Positions 24,384 through 30,551 are shown, numbered from the stretch's first letter. The stretch is 33,377 nucleotides of DNA from a virus (IMGVR_UViG_3300023184_000011:1-33377); one strand, 5' to 3'. The notes: generated from the sequence alone by a model not told the origin. Made by a program: numbers and translations.

Positions 24384-25739
24384 ATGTTGTATTTAAGAAA
24401 TACAAACCAACTACAAACTTTAGGTAGAGATATTCAAAGAGGTATAACAAATATTTGTTGCACACCTACTTTGAACTCTGTGACTACTGCATCTTTAACT
24501 GAATTGAGAATAAATTCTACATTTGGAACTTATTTAATCAATTGTAAGAGTTGTGTTGGTGGATATATTCAAGTATCAGAAAATAGTGGGTCTACATGGA
24601 CTACCATAAACCCAGGGAATTGTAGCACAACAAATTTAGTGCCACAACCATCTCAATCTGCATATTATAGATTATTTACATCATGCTCATCTAATAATCA
24701 ACCATTTGACCCTCTTACTTCTTCGTTTAGTAATGAAATACAATTTATTCCTTATGGAATTATAAATTATAAATTTGAAGAACAAGGTGGTGCAGCAAAT
24801 GGTATATTCAAATTATTTGATGATAATGTTCAATTAGTAAATGCAACTTCATCTGTAAGTGGAACATTTTGGGAAATCCTTTCTGCTAGTATGGCAACTG
24901 CCTCATTACAAGCAACTGAGTTTCCTTTGACTGGTTCTACTTCAATGTCATTGATTGTAAGTGGAGGTGCTGAGTCATTCTCAACTTCATCTTGTTTACA
25001 ATCAGGAAGTATATTTTTAGATAGTTGGAAAGTAGTTCCACATACATTTTATAATGTGACTGCATCTATTTCACATAGAGGTGAAAATGTTTGCACTGCA
25101 TCAAATTATGAAGATTTAGGATATACTGTCAATTCATTTGACCAATCAACTGGTAGATGGTATCATGCAAACCAATATGGAGTTCCTGATACATCATCTA
25201 CATATCCATACGGAGTATTAGTTGGTGCATCTACTGCAACTAGAACAAATGTTTTGACTGGAGATTGTAGATACAATGCAATTCAATTTAGTGGGTCTAT
25301 GCAATTAGATATTGGTAGTGGTTCATACTCATCAGTTTATATTGCAATTGTGACAGGGTCATTCTCATTATCAGGTGTGAATAAAGAAGCTGGTGGTAGT
25401 TTTAACTCTCCTTGGAGTTTGAATGTTGCAATGTTAAATACTGGTAGTATTAGTGCATTTAACTATTCAATAGGTGATGCAACTACTAGAAATACTTTAG
25501 TTGGAATGGAAATTGGAACATTCGTATCTCCATTTGGAACACAAGATATTGCATTATATACATCTGGAAGTTTACTTGCAAACAATCCTCCTAACTGGAC
25601 ATTTGCTCCTCATAACTTTGGATATACTCTTACATTAAGTGGACAAGGTATTATTAGAGGATTTAGTTATCAAGGAAGAGGAACTACTCAACAACAAGCA
25701 CAATACAATTGTATTTACGAAACAACACCATCAAAATAA
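24384..25739 (+). CDS. Large beta-rich virion protein (head fibre or spike candidate)
   Basis: This 451-residue protein is rich in Ser, Thr, Gly and Asn, with 12 cysteines, many near the N-terminus (NICCTPTL, NCKSCVGGY). An early domain looks like a fibronectin/Ig-like strand set (YIQVSENSGSTWTTINPGNC). Later parts (ASISHRGENVCTASNYEDL, FSGSMQLDIGSG, NVAMLNTGSI) suggest further jelly-roll domains. It has no signal peptide and no repeat shaft like fibres 1-3. It follows the spike-base-like gene by seven bases, so a capsid fibre or second adhesin is plausible. I do not recognise the family. Confidence 0.6.
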   Translation: MLYLRNTNQLQTLGRDIQRGITNICCTPTLNSVTTASLTELRINSTFGTYLINCKSCVGGYIQVSENSGSTWTTINPGNCSTTNLVPQPSQSAYYRLFTSCSSNNQPFDPLTSSFSNEIQFIPYGIINYKFEEQGGAANGIFKLFDDNVQLVNATSSVSGTFWEILSASMATASLQATEFPLTGSTSMSLIVSGGAESFSTSSCLQSGSIFLDSWKVVPHTFYNVTASISHRGENVCTASNYEDLGYTVNSFDQSTGRWYHANQYGVPDTSSTYPYGVLVGASTATRTNVLTGDCRYNAIQFSGSMQLDIGSGSYSSVYIAIVTGSFSLSGVNKEAGGSFNSPWSLNVAMLNTGSISAFNYSIGDATTRNTLVGMEIGTFVSPFGTQDIALYTSGSLLANNPPNWTFAPHNFGYTLTLSGQGIIRGFSYQGRGTTQQQAQYNCIYETTPSK

Positions 25740-25745
25740 TAAATT

Positions 25746-25823
25746 ATGCAAACAATATACGAAAATAATATTATAAAGATAGTTAGAAACGAAAACGGAA
25801 CTATAACAGCAACTAAAAAATAA
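25746..25823 (+). CDS. Tiny 25-residue protein
   Basis: A 25-residue reading frame (MQTIYENNIIKIVRNENGTI and five more) fits exactly between two genes. Its ATG follows the upstream stop by six bases with the usual AAATT leader, and it ends four bases before the next ATG. Strand-turn-strand composition is possible. The packing supports translation; function is unknown. Confidence 0.5.
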   Translation: MQTIYENNIIKIVRNENGTITATKK

Positions 25824-25827
25824 AATT

Positions 25828-26151
25828 ATGCCAGTAAATCCAAATAAAGGAGAAAGAGAAGGAGATTTTATTTCTCGTTGTATATCAGAAGAAATTTCTG
25901 CAGGATACGAACAAACTCAAGCAGCAGCAATTTGTTATTCTTATTGGAGAAAAGATAAGATGAGCAAAATAAAAGATACATCAGCAAAAGTAATGGCAAA
26001 GGTTGCCTATGATACTGATTTCAAAGGTATTAATCTATTTGCAGAAGCTGGTTTAGAAGATGCATGTTGGGAAGGTTATGAAGCTATCGGAACGAAAATG
26101 TTAGATGGACGTGAAGTTCCTAACTGCGTTCCTATTTCTGAACCAAAATAA
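25828..26151 (+). CDS. Small phage protein with two recurring motifs
   Basis: This 107-residue protein joins two pieces often found at the ends of phage portal or protease-linked proteins. NKGEREGDFISRCISEEISA (6-25) runs on to AAAICYSYWRKD. FAEAGLEDACWEGYEAIGTK (71-90) runs on to DGREVPNCVPI. The second motif, D-A-C-W-x-G-Y-x-A-I-G-x-K, is widespread in phage genomes but uncharacterised. Two cysteines in each part could bind a metal. It is probably a late assembly protein. Confidence 0.66.
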   Translation: MPVNPNKGEREGDFISRCISEEISAGYEQTQAAAICYSYWRKDKMSKIKDTSAKVMAKVAYDTDFKGINLFAEAGLEDACWEGYEAIGTKMLDGREVPNCVPISEPK

Positions 26152-26157
26152 AAAATT

Positions 26158-26343
26158 ATGATGCATTTATTTCGTAAAGAAAAGTTTGACTCTAATCTTT
26201 ATGATTTAGAGTTGAAAGTGGAAGCACAACAAAAACAAATAGATGAATTGAGAACCCTGATATTAGAATTATCAAAACAAATTAATTCATTACAAATAGA
26301 AATAGATTATTTAAGTAATAACAGATATGGCAAAGGCCTCTAA
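26158..26343 (+). CDS. Short coiled-coil protein
   Basis: This 61-residue protein has a coiled coil over about residues 14-55 (LELKVEAQQKQIDELRTLIL and LSKQINSLQIEIDYL) with clear heptads. Two adjacent ATG codons (26158, 26161) are possible starts. The end overlaps the next gene by 17 bases. The role is unknown, possibly a small assembly or core helper. Confidence 0.6.
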   Translation: MMHLFRKEKFDSNLYDLELKVEAQQKQIDELRTLILELSKQINSLQIEIDYLSNNRYGKGL

Positions 26344-26452
26344 ACAAACAAACAATAAAGTATCATTTGGCAAAAGAAAAGGTGGTAAAGCACAGAAGTT
26401 CAAAGGGCCAAAGGATAAACCAACAAAGAAATATATAGGACAAGGTAAATAA
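26327..26452 (+). CDS. Tiny basic Lys/Gly-rich protein
   Basis: This 41-residue, highly basic protein has SFGKRKGGKAQKFKGPKDKP and ends KKYIGQGK. Short proteins with the pattern G-K-R-(K/R)-x-G-K-A...P-x-x-K-Y-x-G-Q-G-(K/R) recur in phages of the Bacteroidota, which supports translation. The charge suggests binding to nucleic acid or to a capsid surface. It overlaps the coiled-coil gene and is the last gene of the late rightward block; a convergent terminator follows. Confidence 0.66.
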   Translation: MAKASKQTNNKVSFGKRKGGKAQKFKGPKDKPTKKYIGQGK

Positions 26453-26480
26453 TTAGGTTCTTACCTAATATAACCTAATT
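26451..26480. promoter_or_regulatory. Perfect 9-base dyad after the late block
   Basis: AATTAGGTT and AACCTAATT flank a 12-base centre that contains a second ACCT, so AGGT can pair with either copy. No T tail follows, so it is not a simple terminator. It could be an operator or an RNA processing hairpin. Confidence 0.4.
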
Positions 26481-26524
26481 TAAGAGATTATCTTTGTAAA
26501 GTAAGGAGAATATACGAAAAAGAG

Positions 26525-26563
26525 AAAACCCCTCAGGAAATCAATCCTTTGGGGTTTTTCTTT
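26525..26563. terminator. Bidirectional terminator between convergent blocks
   Basis: AAAACCCC (26525-26532) pairs with GGGGTTTT (26551-26558), with inner AGGA/TCCT pairs. T tracts lie on both strands: TTTTTCTTT to the right and TTTTCTCTTTTT on the minus strand. It ends the late rightward block and the leftward block that begins at 28614. Confidence 0.88.
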
Positions 26564-26585
26564 AGTTATGAATAACAAACAAATC

Positions 26586-27794
26586 CTATCTTCCAACCTC
26601 GCCTAAATACTTTTCTTTACACTCTTCCCAACTCATTCCAATCACATCATAATAGAAAAGCGTTTCAGGTTTCAGTTTATTTTCACTATGCAGTTTTAGA
26701 TATCTATTGATTGCTTTTGGTTTCCACCAATTCATAGTATAATCTAATCCTTGCATAAACTTTGGTTTCATTACCAAATGGTTTTCTTCTATTTTAGAAC
26801 ATAGAAAATCATTTCCGTTCTCATACATTCCTGCAAAATAAACACCTCTCTTAAATCCGTGATTATATGCACCCTGTTTTATTCCTAATTCTTTGAATAT
26901 TTTATTAAGGGTTTTTTGTTTCATTGATGATACTGGCCCTACATCATATCCCATACTTTGTCCATTCCTATCTCTCTCACGCATGATGTAAATATCATAC
27001 CAATCTTTGTGTGTAGTTTTTAACCATTGATGCCACGGGTCATAATACTTATCATCCGGCTTAATACTGATTAATCCTTTTGACTCACCAAGGGTTTTGA
27101 AATGTGGAATACCATTATACATTGAGTGAATACCATAAAGTGATGTAGTTAATACACCAACTAATTTATCTCCATAAGTTTCTTGCCAATGATTACGAAT
27201 TTCTTCAGATGTAGTAAGTGCAGCAATTAATTTACCACCTATAAAGTTATAACCAAAAGGTTGTGTTGAAACAATAGATGTTGCAATCGTAGTATTATTT
27301 AATTTACCATTAACAAACTTATCTTCTTTATTCCAACCGATATATGCATCTCTAACACCTAAACTGGTAATATCACTCCCTAACGAAATTAAACCCAGCA
27401 ATTTTCCACTTTCTCTATCCCTTACATATATTTTCACATTACGACCAGGATTTGGGGTAAAATCCATTGTATGTATCATTCTGCGTGCATCTGACCATTT
27501 GGATGCATCATCACTATCTTTAACAATTTCAATAATAGGATAAATTGAATTGATTTCCTTAATGGTTAAATCTTTATTCATTAAATCCGTTGGCTTCCAA
27601 ATTGTATCGTAGTGAGATGCATACGCTGGTAAATTTGAATAGTTAGAATGTAAATCTTCATTTAACTCTACCCATTTTTTATATAAGGTTTGTTCTTGCA
27701 CGGACATACCTAATATGGTATCTAAATTATTGATAAGTTCACTTCTAGATTTATCGTAATCAAATGTTTCTATTGTAGTATCCCAGAACTTCAT
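26586..27794 (-). CDS. DUF4338/DruA-like protein
   Basis: This 402-residue protein is in the leftward block. The start at 27794 is chosen because it lies one base after the upstream stop and has an A-rich leader; an ATG ten codons earlier would overlap that gene. The middle (about 120-250) has VRDAYIGWNKEDKF, STQPFGYNFIGGKLIAALTT, then WQETYGDKLVGVLTTSLYG and HFKTLGESKG. This matches the layout of DUF4338, the family of the Druantia protein DruA, and resembles uncharacterised proteins common in marine phages. The C-terminal 100 residues include YNHGFKRGVYFAGMYENG and WWKPKAINRYLKLHSENK. The biochemical role is unknown; it could alter or protect DNA or act against competitors. Confidence 0.6.
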   Translation of the reverse strand: MKFWDTTIETFDYDKSRSELINNLDTILGMSVQEQTLYKKWVELNEDLHSNYSNLPAYASHYDTIWKPTDLMNKDLTIKEINSIYPIIEIVKDSDDASKWSDARRMIHTMDFTPNPGRNVKIYVRDRESGKLLGLISLGSDITSLGVRDAYIGWNKEDKFVNGKLNNTTIATSIVSTQPFGYNFIGGKLIAALTTSEEIRNHWQETYGDKLVGVLTTSLYGIHSMYNGIPHFKTLGESKGLISIKPDDKYYDPWHQWLKTTHKDWYDIYIMRERDRNGQSMGYDVGPVSSMKQKTLNKIFKELGIKQGAYNHGFKRGVYFAGMYENGNDFLCSKIEENHLVMKPKFMQGLDYTMNWWKPKAINRYLKLHSENKLKPETLFYYDVIGMSWEECKEKYLGEVGR

Positions 27795-27795
27795 T

Positions 27796-28044
27796 TTATT
27801 TATTTGGTTGAAATGGATTATCAAATGAGTCTTTTAATAAATCCTGATATGAGTATTCATTTAATCCCATATCCATAATATCTGGCGTATCTTCTAAATC
27901 AGTTTCATTTAACTCATCAATAATATCATTGAATTGATTGGTAATGTATTCTCTCTTACCATACAACATATTTGCATTACCTGTTTCTAACCAGATATAC
28001 TTTGAAAGTTCCTGTAATTTTTCTACTAATTGTTCTTTGTTCAT
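27796..28044 (-). CDS. Small acidic protein, leftward block
   Basis: This 82-residue acidic protein begins with a helix (KEQLVEKLQELSKYIWLETG), followed by an acidic stretch NETDLEDTPDIMDMG and a basic-to-neutral end. I do not recognise it. The ATG is preceded by AAATAAGTT, a leader shared with three other leftward genes, and a host-type promoter lies at 28061-28091. Its stop is one base from the next gene start, so the pair is coupled. Small acidic early proteins of phages often inhibit host factors; that is only a possibility here. Confidence 0.62.
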   Translation of the reverse strand: MNKEQLVEKLQELSKYIWLETGNANMLYGKREYITNQFNDIIDELNETDLEDTPDIMDMGLNEYSYQDLLKDSFDNPFQPNK

Positions 28045-28060
28045 AACTTATTTGTTTTTA

Positions 28061-28091
28061 CTAATATATACTATTTTTTTCACTTTGCAAA
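28061..28091 (-). promoter_or_regulatory. Host-type promoter for the leftward block
   Basis: On the minus strand: TTTG (28091-28088), 19 bases, then TATATTAG (28068-28061), one mismatch from TAnnTTTG. The upstream 16 bases TTTTGCAAAGTGAAAA recur exactly at the promoter at 29366-29395. Confidence 0.72.
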
Positions 28092-28093
28092 AT

Positions 28094-28270
28094 TTATCTA
28101 TTTGCACGATTATCTATATTCCAATAATCTCTTTTCTTTGGTTTCTTTTCATTTAGGTCTAATGTTGAATACATTTCCATATCTCTCTCTAAATCGGAAA
28201 CTTTATCTCTTAATTGTTTCACTTGTTCATACATTACTTTTAATGCGTGTTCTATTTTTTCCTGTGTCAT
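28094..28270 (-). CDS. Small coiled-coil protein, leftward block
   Basis: This 58-residue protein is easily missed because of its length. It has a charged helical N-terminal half (EKIEHALKVMYEQVKQLRDK, then VSDLERDMEM) with heptad spacing, and a basic tail EKKPKKRDYW. The ATG has the shared leader TTATAAGTT. The stop lies inside the promoter of the next leftward gene. It is probably a small dimeric protein with a basic tail; function is unknown. Confidence 0.62.
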   Translation of the reverse strand: MTQEKIEHALKVMYEQVKQLRDKVSDLERDMEMYSTLDLNEKKPKKRDYWNIDNRANR

Positions 28271-28288
28271 AACTTATAATTTAATAAA

Positions 28289-28310
28289 GGGGAGTATATT
28301 TCAACTCCCC
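28289..28310 (-). terminator. Hairpin between leftward genes
   Basis: GGGGAGT and ACTCCCC form a perfect 7-pair stem with an 8-base loop. On the minus strand TTTATT follows, a weak T tract. It lies just after the stop of the gene at 28318-28614 and likely attenuates reading into the downstream gene. Confidence 0.68.
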
Positions 28311-28317
28311 ATTTTGA

Positions 28318-28614
28318 TTAATATATTTGAACTTTTGAACCATACCAATTGTTGGCATCTATTGTATTGATAAGATTAATTTGATTACCTATTAATTTTA
28401 CATCAAATTTTAATTGTCTATCTTTAGTAGGTGCCGTATCAATTGCTGATTTAATTAAATACATTGTTGTTTTAATATGGGCAATTTTTTGTTTATGACC
28501 TGGTTTTTCACACTCATAAAACTCTAATGCTCCATCTAATAATTCGTGGATAATTTCCAAATCTTCAATACAAGATGTAATTGTGATTGGTTGATACGCT
28601 CTATATTTTTTCAT
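28318..28614 (-). CDS. Unknown small protein, first gene of the leftward block
   Basis: This 98-residue protein is helical in the first half (CIEDLEIIHELLDGALEFYE, then KQKIAHIKTTMYLIKSAID) and has a beta-like end (LKFDVKLIGNQINLINTIDA). I recognise no family. The ATG has the leader ACATTAGTT. It is driven by the best host-type promoter of the window (28678-28709). The transcript leader contains a TACC-GAAA-GGTA tetraloop hairpin, which could protect the 5' end or affect translation. A hairpin terminator follows the gene. Confidence 0.65.
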   Translation of the reverse strand: MKKYRAYQPITITSCIEDLEIIHELLDGALEFYECEKPGHKQKIAHIKTTMYLIKSAIDTAPTKDRQLKFDVKLIGNQINLINTIDANNWYGSKVQIY

Positions 28615-28677
28615 AACTAATGTGTATTTTTACCTTTCGGTAGGAAATTAACTAACCTTTTTTGTGATTTGATAAGT

Positions 28678-28709
28678 CAAATATACGAAAAATATCCCGT
28701 TTTACCAAA
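28678..28709 (-). promoter_or_regulatory. Host-type promoter, consensus -7 box
   Basis: On the minus strand: TTTG (28709-28706), 20 bases, TATATTTG (28685-28678), a perfect TAnnTTTG. It drives the gene at 28614 leftward with a leader of about 55 bases. Confidence 0.82.
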
Positions 28710-28786
28710 TAATTCTAAAGAAAATATAAAGTTTTTATTGGAAATCAATACATTACATATATAAAAAAAACTAATATATTGAGTTT

Positions 28787-28808
28787 TTCATAACTGATTG
28801 ATTATGAA
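28787..28808. promoter_or_regulatory. Dyad TTCATAA-N8-TTATGAA (operator candidate)
   Basis: A perfect 7-base inverted repeat with an 8-base centre lies in the 288-base gap between 28615 and 28902. Near it are GGGTT/AACCC pairs (28810-28833) and nothing coding. The symmetric form suits a dimeric repressor such as a ribbon-helix-helix protein. Confidence 0.4.
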
Positions 28809-28871
28809 GGGGTTAAATATCGTGAAAAAACCCATATATAAGCGGTTCAAAACCAGTTAGTTGCACCAAAA

Positions 28872-28916
28872 TTAGAGATTTTCTAGCAAAAAACCTCGTT
28901 TTTTAGAGATTTTCTA
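28872..28916. repeat. 14-base direct repeat around a hairpin at the endonuclease 3' end
   Basis: TTAGAGATTTTCTA occurs at 28872-28885 and 28903-28916. On the minus strand the second copy encodes the last codons of the GIY-YIG gene and its stop. Between the copies a hairpin AAAAAAC-gag-GTTTTTT can end its transcript. Confidence 0.7.
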
Positions 28917-29349
28917 ATGATTTGAATATATACCCTTTTGTAGATTTTTGATGGCCATTTAATACATTCCAAATAAGTGAAACATAAATATTTAAGTTTT
29001 TACTAGCTTCTAAAATTGATGAAAATTTACCTATTTCATTTCCTGATAAATTATATGCAATAATTCCAACTTTTCTAGCATCAGTTCCGTTTTTTTGAAT
29101 TGATTTACATAATCTTTTAGAAATTTCCCTATCACTTTCAAATCCTAATTGTTTTTGTAATTTATGCTCAAAATCTAATGCAGCTTTTTTAGTTTTGTAT
29201 TCTTTTATAATTTTATAAGATATGTCTTTACGATTATGAAATTTTCCATTTTTACATTTATGCACTCTAAATCTTTTTATAATATTTGAAGTATGACCTA
29301 CATATTCAATTTCATTTTTTTGATTTACTAACTGATAAACTACATACAT
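28903..29349 (-). CDS. GIY-YIG homing endonuclease with NUMOD1
   Basis: This 148-residue protein starts at 29349 (MYVVYQLVNQ), where the shared leader AAAAGTT precedes the ATG; an earlier in-frame ATG at 29394 lies inside the promoter. The GIY-YIG nuclease domain covers about 1-90: VVYQLVN and YVGHT form the two strands, with R26 and E61 as likely catalytic residues. A NUMOD1-like DNA-recognition module follows at about 97-143 (NLSGNEIGKFSSILEASKNL, then IWNVLNGHQKSTKGYIFK). Such free-standing nucleases spread between related phages by cutting genomes that lack them. It is divergent from the structured RNA and separated from it by about 100 bases. Confidence 0.86.
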   Translation of the reverse strand: MYVVYQLVNQKNEIEYVGHTSNIIKRFRVHKCKNGKFHNRKDISYKIIKEYKTKKAALDFEHKLQKQLGFESDREISKRLCKSIQKNGTDARKVGIIAYNLSGNEIGKFSSILEASKNLNIYVSLIWNVLNGHQKSTKGYIFKSLENL

Positions 29350-29365
29350 AACTTTTAATTTTATA

Positions 29366-29395
29366 CAATATACAAAATAATTTTCACTTTGCAAA
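29366..29395 (-). promoter_or_regulatory. Host-type promoter for the GIY-YIG gene
   Basis: On the minus strand: TTTG (29395-29392), 19 bases, TATATTG (29372-29366), close to TAnnTTTG. It carries the same 16 bases TTTTGCAAAGTGAAAA as the promoter at 28061-28091. Confidence 0.7.
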
Positions 29396-29423
29396 ATAAA
29401 ATAAATTCATAAACATTTTGTAT

Positions 29424-29453
29424 TTTGGAAAATCTTTCGTATATTTATTTTTG
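29424..29453 (+). promoter_or_regulatory. Host-type promoter for the structured RNA
   Basis: TTTG at 29424-29427, 18 bases, TATTTTTG at 29446-29453, a perfect TAnnTTTG. A start near 29457 would begin the non-coding RNA. It is divergent from the GIY-YIG promoter. Confidence 0.8.
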
Positions 29454-29456
29454 TTA

Positions 29457-29923
29457 AAACCTAAAATCTAAACAAGGTATTATATCATAGAGGTAGTTTA
29501 CGAATACAACGCCCTTTCACTACTAACTAAATATAATAAGAAATTGAGTCACAGTGCATTAGTTGAAATACTTAAAAGACTGGAAGGTGTCTCCTAAAAT
29601 CCTCTTATAATGGTAAAAGACAGTTTTAGGATGTTGCGAATAAATTGAATAAGCAAAGTGTCACTCCAATTAGAAGTAGTGAGATTATACACAGCACTTG
29701 ATTATTATTTTTTTTAAGTAGTAATCACGAAAGGTGTTGTGTATCCATTAGAAGAAAATACGACATTGCTACTCTTGATTTAATACTATTTTTTTGAATA
29801 GTGTTATATATCAGTGAGACTTAAACAATGCTGCTTCTTTATTAATTCTAAACTTATAAGCAGTGTCTCACTTCTAATATACAAAGCCCAGTTCCTGCCA
29901 TGTTTCTGGGCTTTCTTTTTGCG
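29457..29923 (+). ncRNA. Large structured non-coding RNA (about 465 nt), family not recognised
   Basis: No reading frame of note covers 29395-30004. The stretch has a host-type promoter, many compensating helices and an intrinsic terminator. Helices seen: TCCTAAAA/TTTTAGGA (29592-29599 with 29624-29631) with TCTT/AAGA inside; TTGC/GCAA (29634, 29653); TCACT/AGTGA (29661, 29678); a long stem TACACAGCAC/GTGTTGTGTA (29688, 29734) enclosing a 12-pair stem with two G-U (29699-29727); ATTAGAAG/CTTCTAAT (29747, 29871) closing a 3' domain; AATACTATT/AATAGTGTT (29782, 29797); TGAGAC/GTCTCA (29815, 29865) enclosing CTGCTT/AAGCAG. CCTTTC (29512) can pair with GAAAGG (29729) as a pseudoknot. Size and form recall large phage RNAs such as GOLLD or ROOL, but I see no shared motif. 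It could instead be a leader. Confidence 0.72.
29883..29920 (+). terminator. Terminator of the structured RNA
   Basis: AAAGCCCAG (29883-29891) and CTGGGCTTT (29906-29914) form a perfect 9-pair stem, followed by CTTTTT. It defines the 3' end of the RNA and separates it from the rightward early operon. Confidence 0.92.
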
Positions 29924-29947
29924 TTTTATTTACGAATGCTATATTTA
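29918..29947 (+). promoter_or_regulatory. Host-type promoter of the rightward early operon
   Basis: TTTG at 29918-29921, 18 bases, TATATTTA at 29940-29947, one mismatch from TAnnTTTG. A start is expected near 29952, just before the dyad at 29956-29978. It directly follows the terminator. Confidence 0.6.
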
Positions 29948-29955
29948 TACTAAAT

Positions 29956-29978
29956 AATATTTGGTATTATCAAATATT
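29956..29978. promoter_or_regulatory. Operator candidate at the early operon start
   Basis: AATATTTG and CAAATATT form a perfect 8-base inverted repeat with a 7-base centre. It lies at the expected transcript start of the early operon, where a bound repressor would block transcription. The operon encodes a ribbon-helix-helix protein (30390) that could bind it. Confidence 0.5.
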
Positions 29979-30004
29979 TTACTTATATTACATTAAATCA
30001 AAAC

Positions 30005-30379
30005 ATGGCAATGGAACAGATTGAAATTAAACAACACCCACTATTTACACATTACGGAGCAGATGCAGATGGAAACATCTATTCATTAAAGTTTGGTAAA
30101 ATTAAAGAACACATACAATCTCCACATCAGAGAGGTTATCTACATTTTACTGCAACTCAATACGGAAATAGAAAATCTTATTTATCTCACAGATTTATCT
30201 ATGAATGTTTTCATGGTATGATACCTTATGGTTTACAGATAAATCACATTGATTGTGACAAACATAATAATAAATTATACAATTTAGAATTAGTTGACCA
30301 ATGGGAAAATATGAGACATGGTAAAGAGAATGGTATCTTATATGGTGCAGCAAATCCAAATTACAGCAGAATATATTAA
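30005..30379 (+). CDS. HNH homing endonuclease
   Basis: This 124-residue protein has the HNH_3-type signature: H62 in LSHRFIYECFHG, then LQINHIDCDKHNNKLYNLEL with N80-H81-I82-D83 and N88/N89 as the metal-binding and catalytic set, ending with WENMRHGKENG. The N-terminal 55 residues (DGNIYSLKFGKIKE and following) look like a NUMOD4-type DNA-contact part. A second ATG at 30011 is a possible start. It is the first gene of the rightward early operon. Together with the GIY-YIG gene it flanks the structured RNA, which suggests that mobile endonucleases have settled on both sides of it. Confidence 0.85.
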   Translation: MAMEQIEIKQHPLFTHYGADADGNIYSLKFGKIKEHIQSPHQRGYLHFTATQYGNRKSYLSHRFIYECFHGMIPYGLQINHIDCDKHNNKLYNLELVDQWENMRHGKENGILYGAANPNYSRIY

Positions 30380-30389
30380 AACAAGTTAT

Positions 30390-30551
30390 ATGACAAAAGA
30401 AGAAAAACAGGTTTACAATAAAACCAATTATGGTTTCCTACAAATTAAAAGAGAAGAATACGAATTGCTTAAAAAGTATTGTAAAGAGCATGGTTTCATT
30501 ATGGGAACATTCGTAAGTAATTTAATCAGAAAAGAAATAAAAAAGAAATAA
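30390..30551 (+). CDS. Ribbon-helix-helix-like DNA-binding protein
   Basis: This 53-residue basic protein starts at 30390 (leader AACAAGTTAT); the frame is open further upstream but overlaps the HNH gene. A strand YGFLQIKREE (residues 13-22) is followed by the helices EEYELLKKYCKEHG and MGTFVSNLIRKEIKKK. This strand-helix-helix layout and size fit MetJ/Arc-type repressors, which dimerise through the strand and bind inverted repeats. Dyads at 29956-29978 and 28787-28808 are candidate sites. It could be the early repressor of this phage. The operator link is inference. Confidence 0.65.
   Translation: MTKEEKQVYNKTNYGFLQIKREEYELLKKYCKEHGFIMGTFVSNLIRKEIKKK

Noticed and set aside
26489-26496. Host-type -7 box TATCTTTG on the plus strand
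   Set aside because: No TTTG box lies at the right distance upstream, and only a terminator follows, so there is nothing obvious to transcribe.
27938-28272. Plus-strand open frames opposite the leftward block
   Set aside because: They are hydrophobic mirror images of real minus-strand genes at 27796-28044 and 28094-28270, which have good leaders and promoters.
28841-28868. tRNA-like 3' end (GGTTCAAAACC ... GCACCA)
   Set aside because: The supposed T-arm stem does not pair (AGCGG against CCAGT), and no matching acceptor or anticodon arm lies upstream.
29457-29923. tmRNA, RNase P RNA, 6S RNA or a self-splicing intron
   Set aside because: I found no CCA end or tag frame, no RNase P core motifs, no 6S-type single open bulge, and no intron core or domain V hairpin.
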